The notes beneath the pieces are model-generated. The model was not told the origin of the DNA. It saw only the letters and a program-made list of their open reading frames with translations, and searched no databases. The position numbers were made by a program, and so were the translations under genes. A DNA stretch of 64,000 bases from G965279335 sp965279285. Lineage in GTDB: Bacteria > Pseudomonadota > Gammaproteobacteria > DSM-16500. Positions 43,071-52,381 of the stretch are shown here, in pieces (position 1 is the stretch's first letter; each line of letters begins with the position of its first letter). The DNA is taken from contig OZ257148.1 of assembly GCA_965279285.1 (NCBI GenBank), forward strand, positions 744,001 to 808,000, read 5' to 3'.

Positions 43071-43367
43071 TTATTCTTCAATTACAGCTAAAATATCTTC
43101 TTCACGCATGACTAAGAATTCTTTGCCATCAAGCTTTACATTGGTTCCAGCATATTTGCCAAACAGAACCTTGTCGCCTTTTTTAACTTGGAGTGGCAAT
43201 AGTTTGCCATCAACATATTTGCCATTACCTACGCATTCAATGGTGCCTTTGATGGGTTTATCTTTGTCAGCTGTGTCAGGGATAACGATTCCGCCAGCAG
43301 TTTTGGTTTCTGCTTCAGTTGGCAGTACAACAACGCGATCATATAAGGGGGTCATTTTACTGGTCAT
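43071..43367 (-). CDS. groES: Co-chaperonin GroES (Hsp10)
   Basis: A 98-aa lid of the chaperonin. PLYDRVVVLPTEAETKTAGGIVIPDTA includes the mobile loop, and YAGTNVKLDGKEFLVMREEDILAVIEE ends it as usual. AGGAG precedes the ATG. First gene of the operon, with a sigma-32-type promoter and a CIRCE operator upstream. Confidence 0.98.
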   Translation of the reverse strand: MTSKMTPLYDRVVVLPTEAETKTAGGIVIPDTADKDKPIKGTIECVGNGKYVDGKLLPLQVKKGDKVLFGKYAGTNVKLDGKEFLVMREEDILAVIEE

Positions 43368-43432
43368 CTTTTGCTCCTAAAAGGTTATCATAAAAAATTT
43401 AATTCTTGCCGTACAATACGGGCTACATAACA

Positions 43433-43461
43433 TATATGGGGGCGAACTTAGCACTCTCAAG
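43433..43461 (-). promoter_or_regulatory. Sigma-32-type heat-shock promoter of groESL
   Basis: Reading leftward, CTTGAGA (43455-43461) and CCCCATATA (43433-43441) are separated by 13 bases, close to the sigma-32 consensus CTTGAAA / CCCCATNTA. Confidence 0.8.
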
Positions 43462-43474
43462 TAGAGAGTGCCAA
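43448..43474. promoter_or_regulatory. CIRCE operator (HrcA binding site)
   Basis: TTAGCACTC, nine bases, GAGTGCCAA: one mismatch from the CIRCE consensus TTAGCACTC-N9-GAGTGCTAA. It overlaps the -35 part of the sigma-32-type promoter, so HrcA binding would block it. Confidence 0.92.
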
Positions 43475-43580
43475 ATAATATAGGGAAATGGTTTGGAGTC
43501 AATAGATAAAGCAGAAATAAGCCTCAAAGTGTTATATTATCCTGGTTAATGAAAGCAAGTGTTGTGGGGGTAGTGAGTAC

Positions 43581-45368
43581 ATGAATAAAGTAATAGCGGG
43601 TTTAATAGCGGGTCTATTAATGTCATTAGGGCATGCTGCTGAGGCTGTGCAGCCGTTGTTACCCAGCAAAGCTTTTATTTTTTCGGCTTATGTTAATGAG
43701 CAAAATAAACTTTTTTTTCAATGGAATATAGCGCCAGGATATTATCTTTATCAGAATAAAGTGAAAGTCACCGTGTTACCGACAGACAAGGTTAAGATCG
43801 GTCAAATTCAGTGGCCTGCAGCGGTAGAAAAAAAACGTCATGATGGAGCAAGCTATTCTATTTATTCCGGTGTGCTTAAAGTAGCTTTACCTCTAGTGGA
43901 AGAACGCAATGGCGTTGTTACTTTTGTTGCTGATTATCAAGGATGTTCCAGTAATGGGTTTTGTTATGCACCGATTAAAAAATATTTACGCGTTGATTTG
44001 TCGACTTTACAAGCAGGTAAAAGTTTAACGCAATATGAAGCGGTCGCTGCGTCCAGTCAATCATTAGCATCAGATCAAGCCATAGCACAAACATTGTTTG
44101 CCCAGCATGGCGTAGTTTTTGTTTTATTAAGTTTTTTAGGGTTAGGTTTATTATTAGCGTTTACACCTTGCGTGTTGCCAATGATTCCAATTTTATCCGG
44201 TATTATTATCGGGCATCGGCATCAAGTAAAAACAATGCGGGCGTTTAGTTTATCATTGGCTTATGTTGTTGGCATGGCAAGCACTTATGCTTTAGCTGGA
44301 ATGTTGGTTGCCGTATTAGGTAGTAGTATCCAAGTGTTTTTTCAAAAATTGTGGGTTATTGGATTATTTAGCGTGATTTTTGTTTTGCTGGCTTTTTCGC
44401 TATTTGGTTTTTATGAAATCCAACTGCCTAATCACTGGCATCGTCATGCTACGAAGTGGAGTAATCGCTTAACGGGTGGGAGTTATGTAAGCGTATTTTT
44501 TATGGGTTGTTTGTCAACATTGATTGTGTCGCCTTGTGTGAGTGCGCCCTTGGTTGGCGTTTTAACGTATATTGCACAAACAGGCAATATGCTTTTTGGT
44601 GGCGCAGCATTATTAATGCTGGGTATAGGAATGGGAGTTCCCTTACTAGCGATAGGCGCATCAGCAGGTAAGTGGTTGCCTAAAGCGGGCAATTGGATGG
44701 AGCTGATAAAAAAATTATTTGGCATTTTAATGTTAGCCATCGCGATTTGGATGCTATCGCGAGTCGTATCGGTAACTATTATTTTAATTTTATGGTCGTT
44801 TTTGTTGATAGGAACAGGAATTTTTATTATTTATTATCACAAAAAAACGTATCGAATGTTTTTTCGTCTGATAGGCGGCGCTATTATATTGGCAGGGGTT
44901 TTTGTACTTTTAGAGCCAGTGAATGATATTGTAACTAAATTATTTCAACGTGACTCAACAGATCTATTGGCGAGAAAGTCGGAATTACCGTCTTTTTTTA
45001 TACTAATAAAAAATCAATCCGAATTAGAGCAGCAAATAAAGTTAGCACGCGAAAATAAAAAATTAGTCGCAATAGATTTTTATGCACAATGGTGTGTGTC
45101 ATGTGTATTGATGGATAAACAATTATTTAATCAAGCAGATGTACGCGCAACCATGGCTGATTTTGTTCGCTTGCGAGTTGATGTTACTGAGAACACTAAA
45201 ATAGATCAAGCTATCATGAAATATTATCATGTGGTAGCGCCGCCCACGATATTATTTTTTAATCCCTTAGATCATGATGAGACATCGCAGCGATTGGTGG
45301 GTGAAGTTAATAAAGCTCAGTTTTTAACAACAATAAACAATATTAAGGAAAAGTTAGATGCAAAATAA
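43581..45368 (+). CDS. dsbD: Thiol:disulfide interchange protein DsbD
   Basis: A 595-aa inner-membrane protein that carries electrons from cytoplasmic thioredoxin to the periplasm. Signal peptide ends near GHAAEA; the alpha domain has the Cys pair in DYQGCSSNGFCYAP; the eight-helix beta domain has TPCVLPMIP and SPCVSAPLVG; the gamma domain has WCVSC in a thioredoxin fold (DFYAQWCVSCVLM). All six redox cysteines are seen. Overlaps gshA by 11 bases, forming a thiol-redox operon dsbD-gshA-gshB. Confidence 0.95.
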   Translation: MNKVIAGLIAGLLMSLGHAAEAVQPLLPSKAFIFSAYVNEQNKLFFQWNIAPGYYLYQNKVKVTVLPTDKVKIGQIQWPAAVEKKRHDGASYSIYSGVLKVALPLVEERNGVVTFVADYQGCSSNGFCYAPIKKYLRVDLSTLQAGKSLTQYEAVAASSQSLASDQAIAQTLFAQHGVVFVLLSFLGLGLLLAFTPCVLPMIPILSGIIIGHRHQVKTMRAFSLSLAYVVGMASTYALAGMLVAVLGSSIQVFFQKLWVIGLFSVIFVLLAFSLFGFYEIQLPNHWHRHATKWSNRLTGGSYVSVFFMGCLSTLIVSPCVSAPLVGVLTYIAQTGNMLFGGAALLMLGIGMGVPLLAIGASAGKWLPKAGNWMELIKKLFGILMLAIAIWMLSRVVSVTIILILWSFLLIGTGIFIIYYHKKTYRMFFRLIGGAIILAGVFVLLEPVNDIVTKLFQRDSTDLLARKSELPSFFILIKNQSELEQQIKLARENKKLVAIDFYAQWCVSCVLMDKQLFNQADVRATMADFVRLRVDVTENTKIDQAIMKYYHVVAPPTILFFNPLDHDETSQRLVGEVNKAQFLTTINNIKEKLDAK

Positions 45369-46644
45369 TCATAATCCTCATCTTGCAACTCCATTAACAG
45401 GGCCTTTGCATTTATTAGAAAAACAAATTTTAAGTAAGCAAGATGAAATTGAAGCTTGGTTTTTAGCGCAGTGGCAAAACACACCCGCACCTGTTTATGG
45501 CTCAGTTGATTTGCGTAATGCTGGATTTAAACTAGCTCCTGTCGATATGAATTTATTTCCCGCAGGGTTTAATAATTTAAGCGTTAATTTTTTAACGTGC
45601 TCAATTGCAGCAGCAAAATCAGCTATTTTAACGGCATTACCGCATGCGCAACGAATACTGCTAGTCCCAGAAAATCATACCCGTAATCTTTTTTATTGGG
45701 AAAACATTAAGAATTTAATTCAAACATTATCTGGCGCAGGTTTTGAGCTGCGCGTAGGATCATTAGTCGCAGACTTTCAAGAGCCTAGTGAACAAATTAC
45801 AGTGCAAACAATAGAGCGCAAGAATAATAAATTATACTTAGATGGCTTTATGCCAGATGTGGTTTTATTAAATAATGATTTGTCTAACAGTATTCCTGAT
45901 ATTTTGCGTGATTTAGAGCAGCCGGTATTGCCGCCCTCTGAGTTAGGTTGGAGTCGACGTTCTAAGTCAGAACATTTTTATCATTATGCAAATGTCTGTG
46001 ACGAATTTGCAAAATTGATCGCCATTGATCCTTGGTTTATTGCGCCATTGTTTCGCCCATGCGGCGAAATTGATTTTATGAAAGCAGAAGGTGAAGATCG
46101 CTTAGTGACAGAAGTCGGTGATTTATTAACAGCAATACAAAAAAAATATGCTGAATATCAAATTGATTGTAAACCCTATGTTGTAGTTAAAGCAGATGCT
46201 GGGACTTATGGTGTGGCGGTGATGATGGTAAAAAGCGTTGATGAAGTGCGCTCCTTGAATCGTAAGCAGCGAGTTAGCATGTCAAAATCAAAAGGTGGCA
46301 AGCCTGTTAGTCGCGTGATCATGCAAGAGGGTGTTTATACTTTTGAAACTTGGGGGCCAGAAAATGCCGTTGCTGAACCTGTCGTTTATATGTGGGGGCA
46401 GCGGGTAGCAGGTGGGTTTTATCGTGTGCATAAAGATCGAGGCATCGATGAAAATTTAAATTCACCCGGGATGCATTTTGAACCTTTAGCTTTTTCTACT
46501 TCTTGTCATGAGCCTTGTCAAAAATCTCCACATGATGATAGCCGTAATCGATTTTATGTTTATGGAATTATCGCGCGTTTAAGCATGCTGGCAGCAGCGA
46601 GAGAGATGCAGGCGGTCGCACAAGGAGCGATGAATGACAATTAA
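45358..46644 (+). CDS. gshA: Glutamate-cysteine ligase (ferrooxidans-type GshA)
   Basis: A 428-aa enzyme making gamma-glutamylcysteine, first step of glutathione synthesis. It is not the E. coli-type GshA (518 aa); features such as VYGSVDLRNAGFKLAPVDMNLFPAGFNNL and KPYVVVKADAGTYGVAVMMV belong to the alternative GshA family first named from Acidithiobacillus and present in many gammaproteobacteria. Its start overlaps the end of dsbD and its end overlaps gshB, so the three form one coupled operon. Confidence 0.88.
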   Translation: MQNNHNPHLATPLTGPLHLLEKQILSKQDEIEAWFLAQWQNTPAPVYGSVDLRNAGFKLAPVDMNLFPAGFNNLSVNFLTCSIAAAKSAILTALPHAQRILLVPENHTRNLFYWENIKNLIQTLSGAGFELRVGSLVADFQEPSEQITVQTIERKNNKLYLDGFMPDVVLLNNDLSNSIPDILRDLEQPVLPPSELGWSRRSKSEHFYHYANVCDEFAKLIAIDPWFIAPLFRPCGEIDFMKAEGEDRLVTEVGDLLTAIQKKYAEYQIDCKPYVVVKADAGTYGVAVMMVKSVDEVRSLNRKQRVSMSKSKGGKPVSRVIMQEGVYTFETWGPENAVAEPVVYMWGQRVAGGFYRVHKDRGIDENLNSPGMHFEPLAFSTSCHEPCQKSPHDDSRNRFYVYGIIARLSMLAAAREMQAVAQGAMNDN

Positions 46645-47587
46645 ACTAGGTGTTGTCATGGACCCTATTGAGTCCATTCATTATAAAAAAGATACTACGC
46701 TAGGTATACTTTGGGAGGCGCAAGCAAAGGGTTGGGAGATTCATTATTTTGAACAACGAGATTTATTTGTACGTCAGGGAAAAGTGCAGGGGCGCAGCCG
46801 TAAACTCACTGTCTATCGCGATGAAAAAAAATGGTTTAGTTATGAGTCGCCGCAAACTATTTTGTTGGCAGATCTTGATGTGATATTGATGCGCAAAGAC
46901 CCGCCGTTTAATTTGGAATATATCTATACCACGCATTTACTTGAGCATGCTGAACGAGCAGGAGTGCTGGTACTTAATAAGCCACAAGCTTTGCGTGATT
47001 GTAATGAAAAACTATTTACGACTTGGTTTCCAGCGTATTGCCCGGATACATTGGTCACGCGTGATATAAAATTGCTGCGGGAATTTTTTCATGAACAGCA
47101 AGATATTGTTTGTAAACCTTTAGAAGCAATGGGCGGGCAATCGATTTTTCGGTTAAAATATCCCGATGAAAATGCATCCGTGGTGTTTGAAGTTTTGAGC
47201 CAATCAGGCGCGATTTATATGATGGCGCAACGTTATATTCCAGCCATTAAGCAAGGTGATAAACGAATTTTGATGATCAATGGCGAGCCGGTTCCTTATG
47301 CCTTGGCGCGTATTCCCGCAGAGGGAGAGTTGCGGGGGAACTTAGCAGCTGGCGCAACCGGCGTGGCCAGGCCATTGACAGAAAGAGACCGCTTAATTTG
47401 TGCTCAAGTAGGCCCGGTTTTGCAAGGGAAAGGGCTATTATTTGTCGGTCTTGATGTGATTGGCGATTTTTTAACCGAAATCAATGTGACTAGCCCAACA
47501 GGTTTGCGTGAGTTAGATGAGCAATGTCGATTAAATATAGCAGGAACCTTGCTTTCGTTGGTTGAATCATTGCTCAGATCTCGGTAA
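46634..47587 (+). CDS. gshB: Glutathione synthetase
   Basis: A 317-aa ATP-grasp enzyme adding glycine to gamma-glutamylcysteine. MDPIESIHYKKDTTLGILWEAQ opens it exactly as in GshB; ADLDVILMRKDPPFNLEYIYTTHLLEHA, VCKPLEAMGGQSIFRL (ATP lysine), GDKRILMINGEPVPYALARIP and TEINVTSPTGLREL follow in order. Overlaps gshA by 11 bases. Confidence 0.96.
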   Translation: MTIKLGVVMDPIESIHYKKDTTLGILWEAQAKGWEIHYFEQRDLFVRQGKVQGRSRKLTVYRDEKKWFSYESPQTILLADLDVILMRKDPPFNLEYIYTTHLLEHAERAGVLVLNKPQALRDCNEKLFTTWFPAYCPDTLVTRDIKLLREFFHEQQDIVCKPLEAMGGQSIFRLKYPDENASVVFEVLSQSGAIYMMAQRYIPAIKQGDKRILMINGEPVPYALARIPAEGELRGNLAAGATGVARPLTERDRLICAQVGPVLQGKGLLFVGLDVIGDFLTEINVTSPTGLRELDEQCRLNIAGTLLSLVESLLRSR

Positions 47588-47594
47588 CTGTTGT

Positions 47595-47770
47595 GTAACT
47601 ATTCAGCAGCTAGAGAGTTTGGTGGGCACGCTGCGCTTTGCCCACCCTACATTAATTATGTAGTTACCGTCAGGGAGCGATCAGCGATCACCACCACATT
47701 TTTTTATAATTTTTGTAGGGTGGGCAAAGCGCAGCGTGCCCACCAAACTCTCTAGCTGCTGAATAGTTAC
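47595..47770. repeat. Type A palindromic element, copy 17
   Basis: Perfect ends GTAACTATTCAGCAGC / GCTGCTGAATAGTTAC and arms CTAGAGAGTTTGG / CCAAACTCTCTAG. The loop is long (about 80 bases) and holds a further small palindrome GATCAGCGATC not seen in other copies. Flanks do not match (ACTGTTGT versus GTTATGTC). Confidence 0.9.
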
Positions 47771-48074
47771 GTTATGTCATTGTAAATAGTAATTATGGCA
47801 GTTTTTTTGCCATATTAGTTTATTCATCATAAAGCAGTCTTACGATAAAAAAAGAGGCGATTTTATACTTTTCTGCTTTGATACTTTGTTGTGATTAGGG
47901 GTTCTGCTTGTGAAAATTAGCTAATTGGGTTAAATTAACAGCCATATTCATGAAGAAATGCTTTATATTTTCTCATAAGTGACAGTTTCATTTGAGCCAG
48001 AAAGATACATTGGGGCCAAAAGTAAAATCTATAATTATAGGGATGCTCAGCATCCAACCCAGAGGTGTGTAAGT
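47771..48074. other. Leader region of the large-protein island
   Basis: About 300 bases without a convincing gene. Seen: a hairpin ATGGCA/TGCCAT at 47795-47813, a TATAAT at 48030-48035, and GGATGC/GCATCC with a 3-base loop (48041-48055) that ends a few bases before the ribosome-binding site GAGGTG of the next gene. The last could affect translation start. Confidence 0.4.
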
Positions 48075-50294
48075 ATGTATTCAGGTACCAACCCAGCCGG
48101 CGCTTCTGCCAGTACAACATCGCCTATGTTGCTCCCATCCGCTCCTGTTATGCCTGATATTAAGTCTTCAAGTAATAAAGATGAGTTAAAGGAAGATTGG
48201 AAACAGCCAATACGAGCTGGAAATGCTGAGCTTGGCCAAGCGCTTAACGAGCTGGATCAGCTTGAGAAATCATTATGTGATGCCCATGACTTAGATAGCA
48301 AAGAAAGCGAAGAGTTTTATGCGCATGCCGTGCTTCTTCAGCGAGTGGGCAAGGAAGATCTGTATAAGCGTTTGTTATATCATTTTAAGCTTGATAAAAA
48401 TAGGTTGCTTGAAGAAATAGCAATGAATAATGAGTTATTAGCAGCAAGAGAAAAAAAGCTGCGCGATAAAAGGGACGAATTGGCATATGAAGATGAAAAA
48501 TGGCGAAATGTTTTTTATGCTAGTTTTGCAGTATTGCAGATGAAATATGATGCTGAATATAAGCATCAACAAAATGAATATGAGCGTGAAAAAAGAATTT
48601 ATGATACGCTGAGTCGAGAGTCTGCGAAAAGAAAAGATTTACTTACGCAAGCAATGTTTGATCTTTCAAAAGCCAAAGACGATAAGGAAAAAATTCATAA
48701 AGTATGTCTTAAATATCCTACGATACTTAAGTTTGATCCTGCTTCTCAGAAGCAATCTGTGGGTTTTTTGCTCGCGGATAACAATGCCTCAAAACCACCA
48801 ACAAAACCTCAACCTAGAAAAATGTATTTTCCTCTTGTTTTTTTGGCTGCCATGACAGCAGAAAGCGCTGTTGCTACCGTGAAGGGGGGAGAAGATTTAC
48901 GTGAGGATCCATGGTTGAAAAAATTTGTTGCTGAGAGAGAAATTGAAACTGAGCGATACGGAAAAGAGCAGATGCTATTGCGTGTTTTTGAAGCCAATGA
49001 AGTTAAGCGTTTTGTTGCTAACAATGACTTTGGTATGGTGAAGAGAGCAGACGTACCACGTTTGGTGCAAGAGTATGAACAAACAAAAATAGCTTTGAAA
49101 GCAGAAAGTATAGCTGCTTATAAAGAAGCTGATGGCAAGGCGATTGTTTTAAAAACCAGAATTGATGGTGTGTTTAAATTATTAAACATAACCAAACAAA
49201 AATTTGATCAAGCCAATAAAGAAAAAGATCTAAAAAGAATAACCTTGTTTGAGGATTTGGAAGCTGCTAGCCAGAATTATGCACCCTCTCTTGCTGAGTT
49301 CGAGCAAGAGGTGATGGCGTTGAAAAATCATTATGCTTTATGTGATGAGCGTTTTGGTCTGAGTCATAAAGAAAAACCGTTTCTTAATCTCGCGACTCGT
49401 TATTTTAGTCAGCTAAATAAATTATTTAACGCGGCCAATGCCACAATAAGAGATAACAAGCAAGCCATAGCGCAGGCAAGAATAGAGCAAGCGCAACAAG
49501 AGTTATTAGGGTTATGGCGAGTAGCAATTGAAAAAAACGTACCATTTTGGAGTGGTCAAATTTCTTCTTTCTGGGGTAGTCGAGCTAAAATTGAAGAAGT
49601 CAGTGTGCCTAATGGTATTGCACAACTTTATGGTAAATTTCAACCTACAGAAAATCAGAAATCAAGTGAAGCAGTATTATTGGATTGTTATAAGATTGTT
49701 CGAGCTAAAACAGCAAGCATAATGCCGGGTTTTGAGATGTTTAAAATTCGTTCTGTCAGTACAACTGAGGCATTTTATAAAGTTTTTTCTGAAAATTTAA
49801 CATTAGATGGAATAAAAAATTTAACTTTAGAGAAAGTAGCAGCAATAAAAGCAGCGTTGAGTATGATTGAGGACAAAAGGCGAGTAGATGGCACTTCTAA
49901 GTTAAACCTTGAGCGTATTCAAATGCCTGCTAGTGTGAATCCAGCAGCGTCGGAAAAAGAGGTGGAGATAGAGGGAAGTGTGCCCTTATCACAAGAAGGT
50001 GATGCTGATGACTCCGTAATAAAAGCAGCGTTGAGCGTAACTGGGGATAAAAGACAAGCAAAGGGTTCTTCTAAGTTAAACCTTGAGCCTCTTCAAGTGG
50101 TTGGTCGTATAAATCTAGCAGCGCCAGGGAAAGAGGTAAAAAGAGAAGGATATATGCCTTCACCACGAGAAGGGGTTGGTGGTGCTAACTCCATATTTTC
50201 GCCGCAGCCGGTAGAGTTAGCTTCACCAAGTGCACCTGATATCAGTGCTGCTTCAGCTTATATGCAATTTCTTAACGGACCTAGAGCGAGATAA
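48075..50294 (+). CDS. Unknown 739-aa coiled-coil protein with FWSGQ domain and tandem repeat
   Basis: No known family recognised. The start at 48075 is preferred to a GTG at 47979 because GAGGTG stands 7-8 bases before it. N-terminal Ser/Pro/Ala-rich stretch, then long charged helices likely to form coiled coils (about 50-250 and 330-480). A C-terminal domain starts near residue 475 with FWSGQISSFW (F491-W500); the next gene product has a related domain. Residues 591-706 are two tandem 58-aa repeats (unit begins IKAALS...DKR...SKLNLE). The tail is low-complexity and ends GPRAR. No signal peptide or membrane segment. Size, coiled coils and lineage-restricted look suggest a host-interaction protein; inference only. 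Confidence 0.6.
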   Translation: MYSGTNPAGASASTTSPMLLPSAPVMPDIKSSSNKDELKEDWKQPIRAGNAELGQALNELDQLEKSLCDAHDLDSKESEEFYAHAVLLQRVGKEDLYKRLLYHFKLDKNRLLEEIAMNNELLAAREKKLRDKRDELAYEDEKWRNVFYASFAVLQMKYDAEYKHQQNEYEREKRIYDTLSRESAKRKDLLTQAMFDLSKAKDDKEKIHKVCLKYPTILKFDPASQKQSVGFLLADNNASKPPTKPQPRKMYFPLVFLAAMTAESAVATVKGGEDLREDPWLKKFVAEREIETERYGKEQMLLRVFEANEVKRFVANNDFGMVKRADVPRLVQEYEQTKIALKAESIAAYKEADGKAIVLKTRIDGVFKLLNITKQKFDQANKEKDLKRITLFEDLEAASQNYAPSLAEFEQEVMALKNHYALCDERFGLSHKEKPFLNLATRYFSQLNKLFNAANATIRDNKQAIAQARIEQAQQELLGLWRVAIEKNVPFWSGQISSFWGSRAKIEEVSVPNGIAQLYGKFQPTENQKSSEAVLLDCYKIVRAKTASIMPGFEMFKIRSVSTTEAFYKVFSENLTLDGIKNLTLEKVAAIKAALSMIEDKRRVDGTSKLNLERIQMPASVNPAASEKEVEIEGSVPLSQEGDADDSVIKAALSVTGDKRQAKGSSKLNLEPLQVVGRINLAAPGKEVKREGYMPSPREGVGGANSIFSPQPVELASPSAPDISAASAYMQFLNGPRAR
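49845..50192 (+). repeat. Two tandem 174-bp coding repeats
   Basis: Both units begin ATAAAAGCAGCGTTGAG (49845 and 50019), are exactly 58 codons apart, and share IKAALS, DKR, SKLNLE, N-AA--KEV--EG and PS-EG in the translation. The nucleotide copies have diverged, so the duplication is not very recent. Confidence 0.85.
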
Positions 50295-52369
50295 TGGTTA
50301 TGTCAGCAAGTGGTTCTAAACAAGATCAGAAACAGGCTCTTTCAGCGATGCTAGCAAGCGGTTTTAAGCAAGATGAAAAACAACTTCCTTCATGGTTTGA
50401 AAAAATTAATGCTGACTTAGACAAAAAATATAATGAGCTATTTAATAAGCTGGGAGACTTTAAGAACGCAACTCGCCCTTTGTCTCTCGCTTATGATCCA
50501 ATGTATTCTCGTGCACGCTTACAGAAAGAAGTGAGTAGCGAAATACAAGATAAAGCAAGTCAATATCTATTAGAGGTAATGCAAGAAACAGCTGCGTTAC
50601 TTAGCGAGATGGAAAAAAATACTAAGGCTTTTGATCTTTATAAGTTTACTTTTACAACGCAGAAAATAAGTGAGATTAAAGACGCAGCTAGACAGTTAAT
50701 TTTAAGATTTACTCAGTGGCGAGATAGTTTAAAGCAGATGGTAGATGCGGACTTTAAGGCAATAAAAGCCTTGGAAGAGAAAGCCGATCCTGCAAAATCA
50801 GATTTACAACACCAGATGCATATGAAATTTATCGAGAAATATCTTGGTTATGCTCACTTGCAGTTTACAGATAAAAAAGAAAGGGGGCTTTGTTTAGATA
50901 ATAAAATTAATTTCGATTTTACTGCGTATGACGATGCGAGTCTTTTAAAAAAAACCGCGTCAGATTTGAAAGAGTCAGGGGATAAGATTGTAGCTATTGG
51001 TGCGAATGTAGCAGATGAAGCGTTGATGACAGAGGCAAATGCTATTCTTGGAGAAGCTGTTAGAATTGGTGAGGCAGAAAAAAAAGTTGCTGTCGATAGG
51101 CGACAATTTTATAAGCAACAACCTGCGCTCCAGGAGTTGCCACTGAAGGTGCTTACAAAAGATCGAATAGCTAAGTTAGATACATTGCTTGGTAATATGA
51201 GTGAAGTCACAGCCGAGTATCTTGATTGCGCAACTAATTTGGCAGTTAAAAGCGAAGACTGTTATAGGGAATTAAATAAGAAAAAAGAGCGTGTATTAGA
51301 AACTATCGCTTTTAATTTGCCGGAGATAGAGTCGGCATTGAATAATTTACGTGATGTTGTTAGAAAAATACAGGATAATCAATTAACTGCAAGAGCAGCT
51401 TTGGATGTGGCTAGTTATCCAGAGATGATTAGAAATCATGAGCGGTTGAATAAAGCATATGAAAAAGTACAAATAATATTAGCAGGTAATGGTTTAGAAA
51501 AAAATATCAAAAGTTATATTGATGCCTATAAAAAACTAGCGGCTGATTATGGAGTAGAGGACACTGAAAGTATTGCTGAGCTTCAGCGGCAGATAGATGA
51601 TATAGTACCCGATACTGTGCCGGAGCCAGCTAAACGATGCTTCATGAATGTTGTTTTAGACATAAAGGTTGATGGACTCGTACCTACGGCTAAGCGATTT
51701 TTTCACAACAATACTTCAGATATAAAGAGTAATGGAATAGCACTTGTTTCTGACACAAAAACATCACCAAGTCCAGTTAAACAACTGACAAAAATGATGG
51801 TTGACGCGGAACGGTTGTTAGATCAAGAACGCGAGAATGTGAAGACATATAAACAGACGATCGCCCTTAAAGGTATATTGCATTTTTTAACGGGCATTAT
51901 TAATAATGCCGATTTTTGGAGTGGTCAGTTAAATACTTTCTGGGATAAAATAAAAGGCTCTTCTAGTGAAATGGATGAGATGCAAGCAGTTTTGCACAGA
52001 GAAGATCTTAGTGCTTTTAATGAAAGTCGGGTGTTATCTGAGATTATAGAGATTGCGACTAGAAAAGCAACTCCACCGAACACAGGTTTTTTTAGCAAAC
52101 CTCCTACTTTAGCCCAACGATTTTATCATGTTGTCAAAGACATAAATATCTCTTCTTTTTCCAAGATTGGAAGTGACCCAGCTAAAATAATTAATGAGAT
52201 AAGAAAAAAACTGAAAACCATCCCAGATTTGGTACCAAGCAGTCCTGTTTTTAATGCAATAGATGCAACTAATATGGATGTATTCTTAGTTGATAAAGTA
52301 AATGCAGAGCCTGTGGCTGATCTTGATTCGCCTGTTGTTCATTTAGATTTAACAATATCGCCGCGTTAG
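50294..52369 (+). CDS. Unknown 691-aa coiled-coil protein, paralogous C-terminal FWSGQ domain
   Basis: No known family recognised. The start overlaps the stop of the previous gene by one base (TAATG), so they are translated together. The first 32 residues hold a short duplication (ASGSKQDQKQ / ASGFKQDEKQ). Residues about 35-470 are long charged helices. Residues about 530-665 contain FWSGQLNTFW (F541-W550), then a segment ending AQRFYHVV that parallels TEAFYKVF in the upstream protein. The tail ends LTISPR. No signal peptide or membrane segment. Probably works with the upstream protein; function unknown. Confidence 0.6.
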   Translation: MVMSASGSKQDQKQALSAMLASGFKQDEKQLPSWFEKINADLDKKYNELFNKLGDFKNATRPLSLAYDPMYSRARLQKEVSSEIQDKASQYLLEVMQETAALLSEMEKNTKAFDLYKFTFTTQKISEIKDAARQLILRFTQWRDSLKQMVDADFKAIKALEEKADPAKSDLQHQMHMKFIEKYLGYAHLQFTDKKERGLCLDNKINFDFTAYDDASLLKKTASDLKESGDKIVAIGANVADEALMTEANAILGEAVRIGEAEKKVAVDRRQFYKQQPALQELPLKVLTKDRIAKLDTLLGNMSEVTAEYLDCATNLAVKSEDCYRELNKKKERVLETIAFNLPEIESALNNLRDVVRKIQDNQLTARAALDVASYPEMIRNHERLNKAYEKVQIILAGNGLEKNIKSYIDAYKKLAADYGVEDTESIAELQRQIDDIVPDTVPEPAKRCFMNVVLDIKVDGLVPTAKRFFHNNTSDIKSNGIALVSDTKTSPSPVKQLTKMMVDAERLLDQERENVKTYKQTIALKGILHFLTGIINNADFWSGQLNTFWDKIKGSSSEMDEMQAVLHREDLSAFNESRVLSEIIEIATRKATPPNTGFFSKPPTLAQRFYHVVKDINISSFSKIGSDPAKIINEIRKKLKTIPDLVPSSPVFNAIDATNMDVFLVDKVNAEPVADLDSPVVHLDLTISPR

Positions 52370-52381
52370 TTTATTTGTTGT

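Noticed and set aside
47979..48074. Upstream GTG start of the 739-aa protein
   Set aside because: The ATG at 48075 has a proper GAGGTG site, and the upstream 32 codons contain a hairpin and promoter-like TATAAT.
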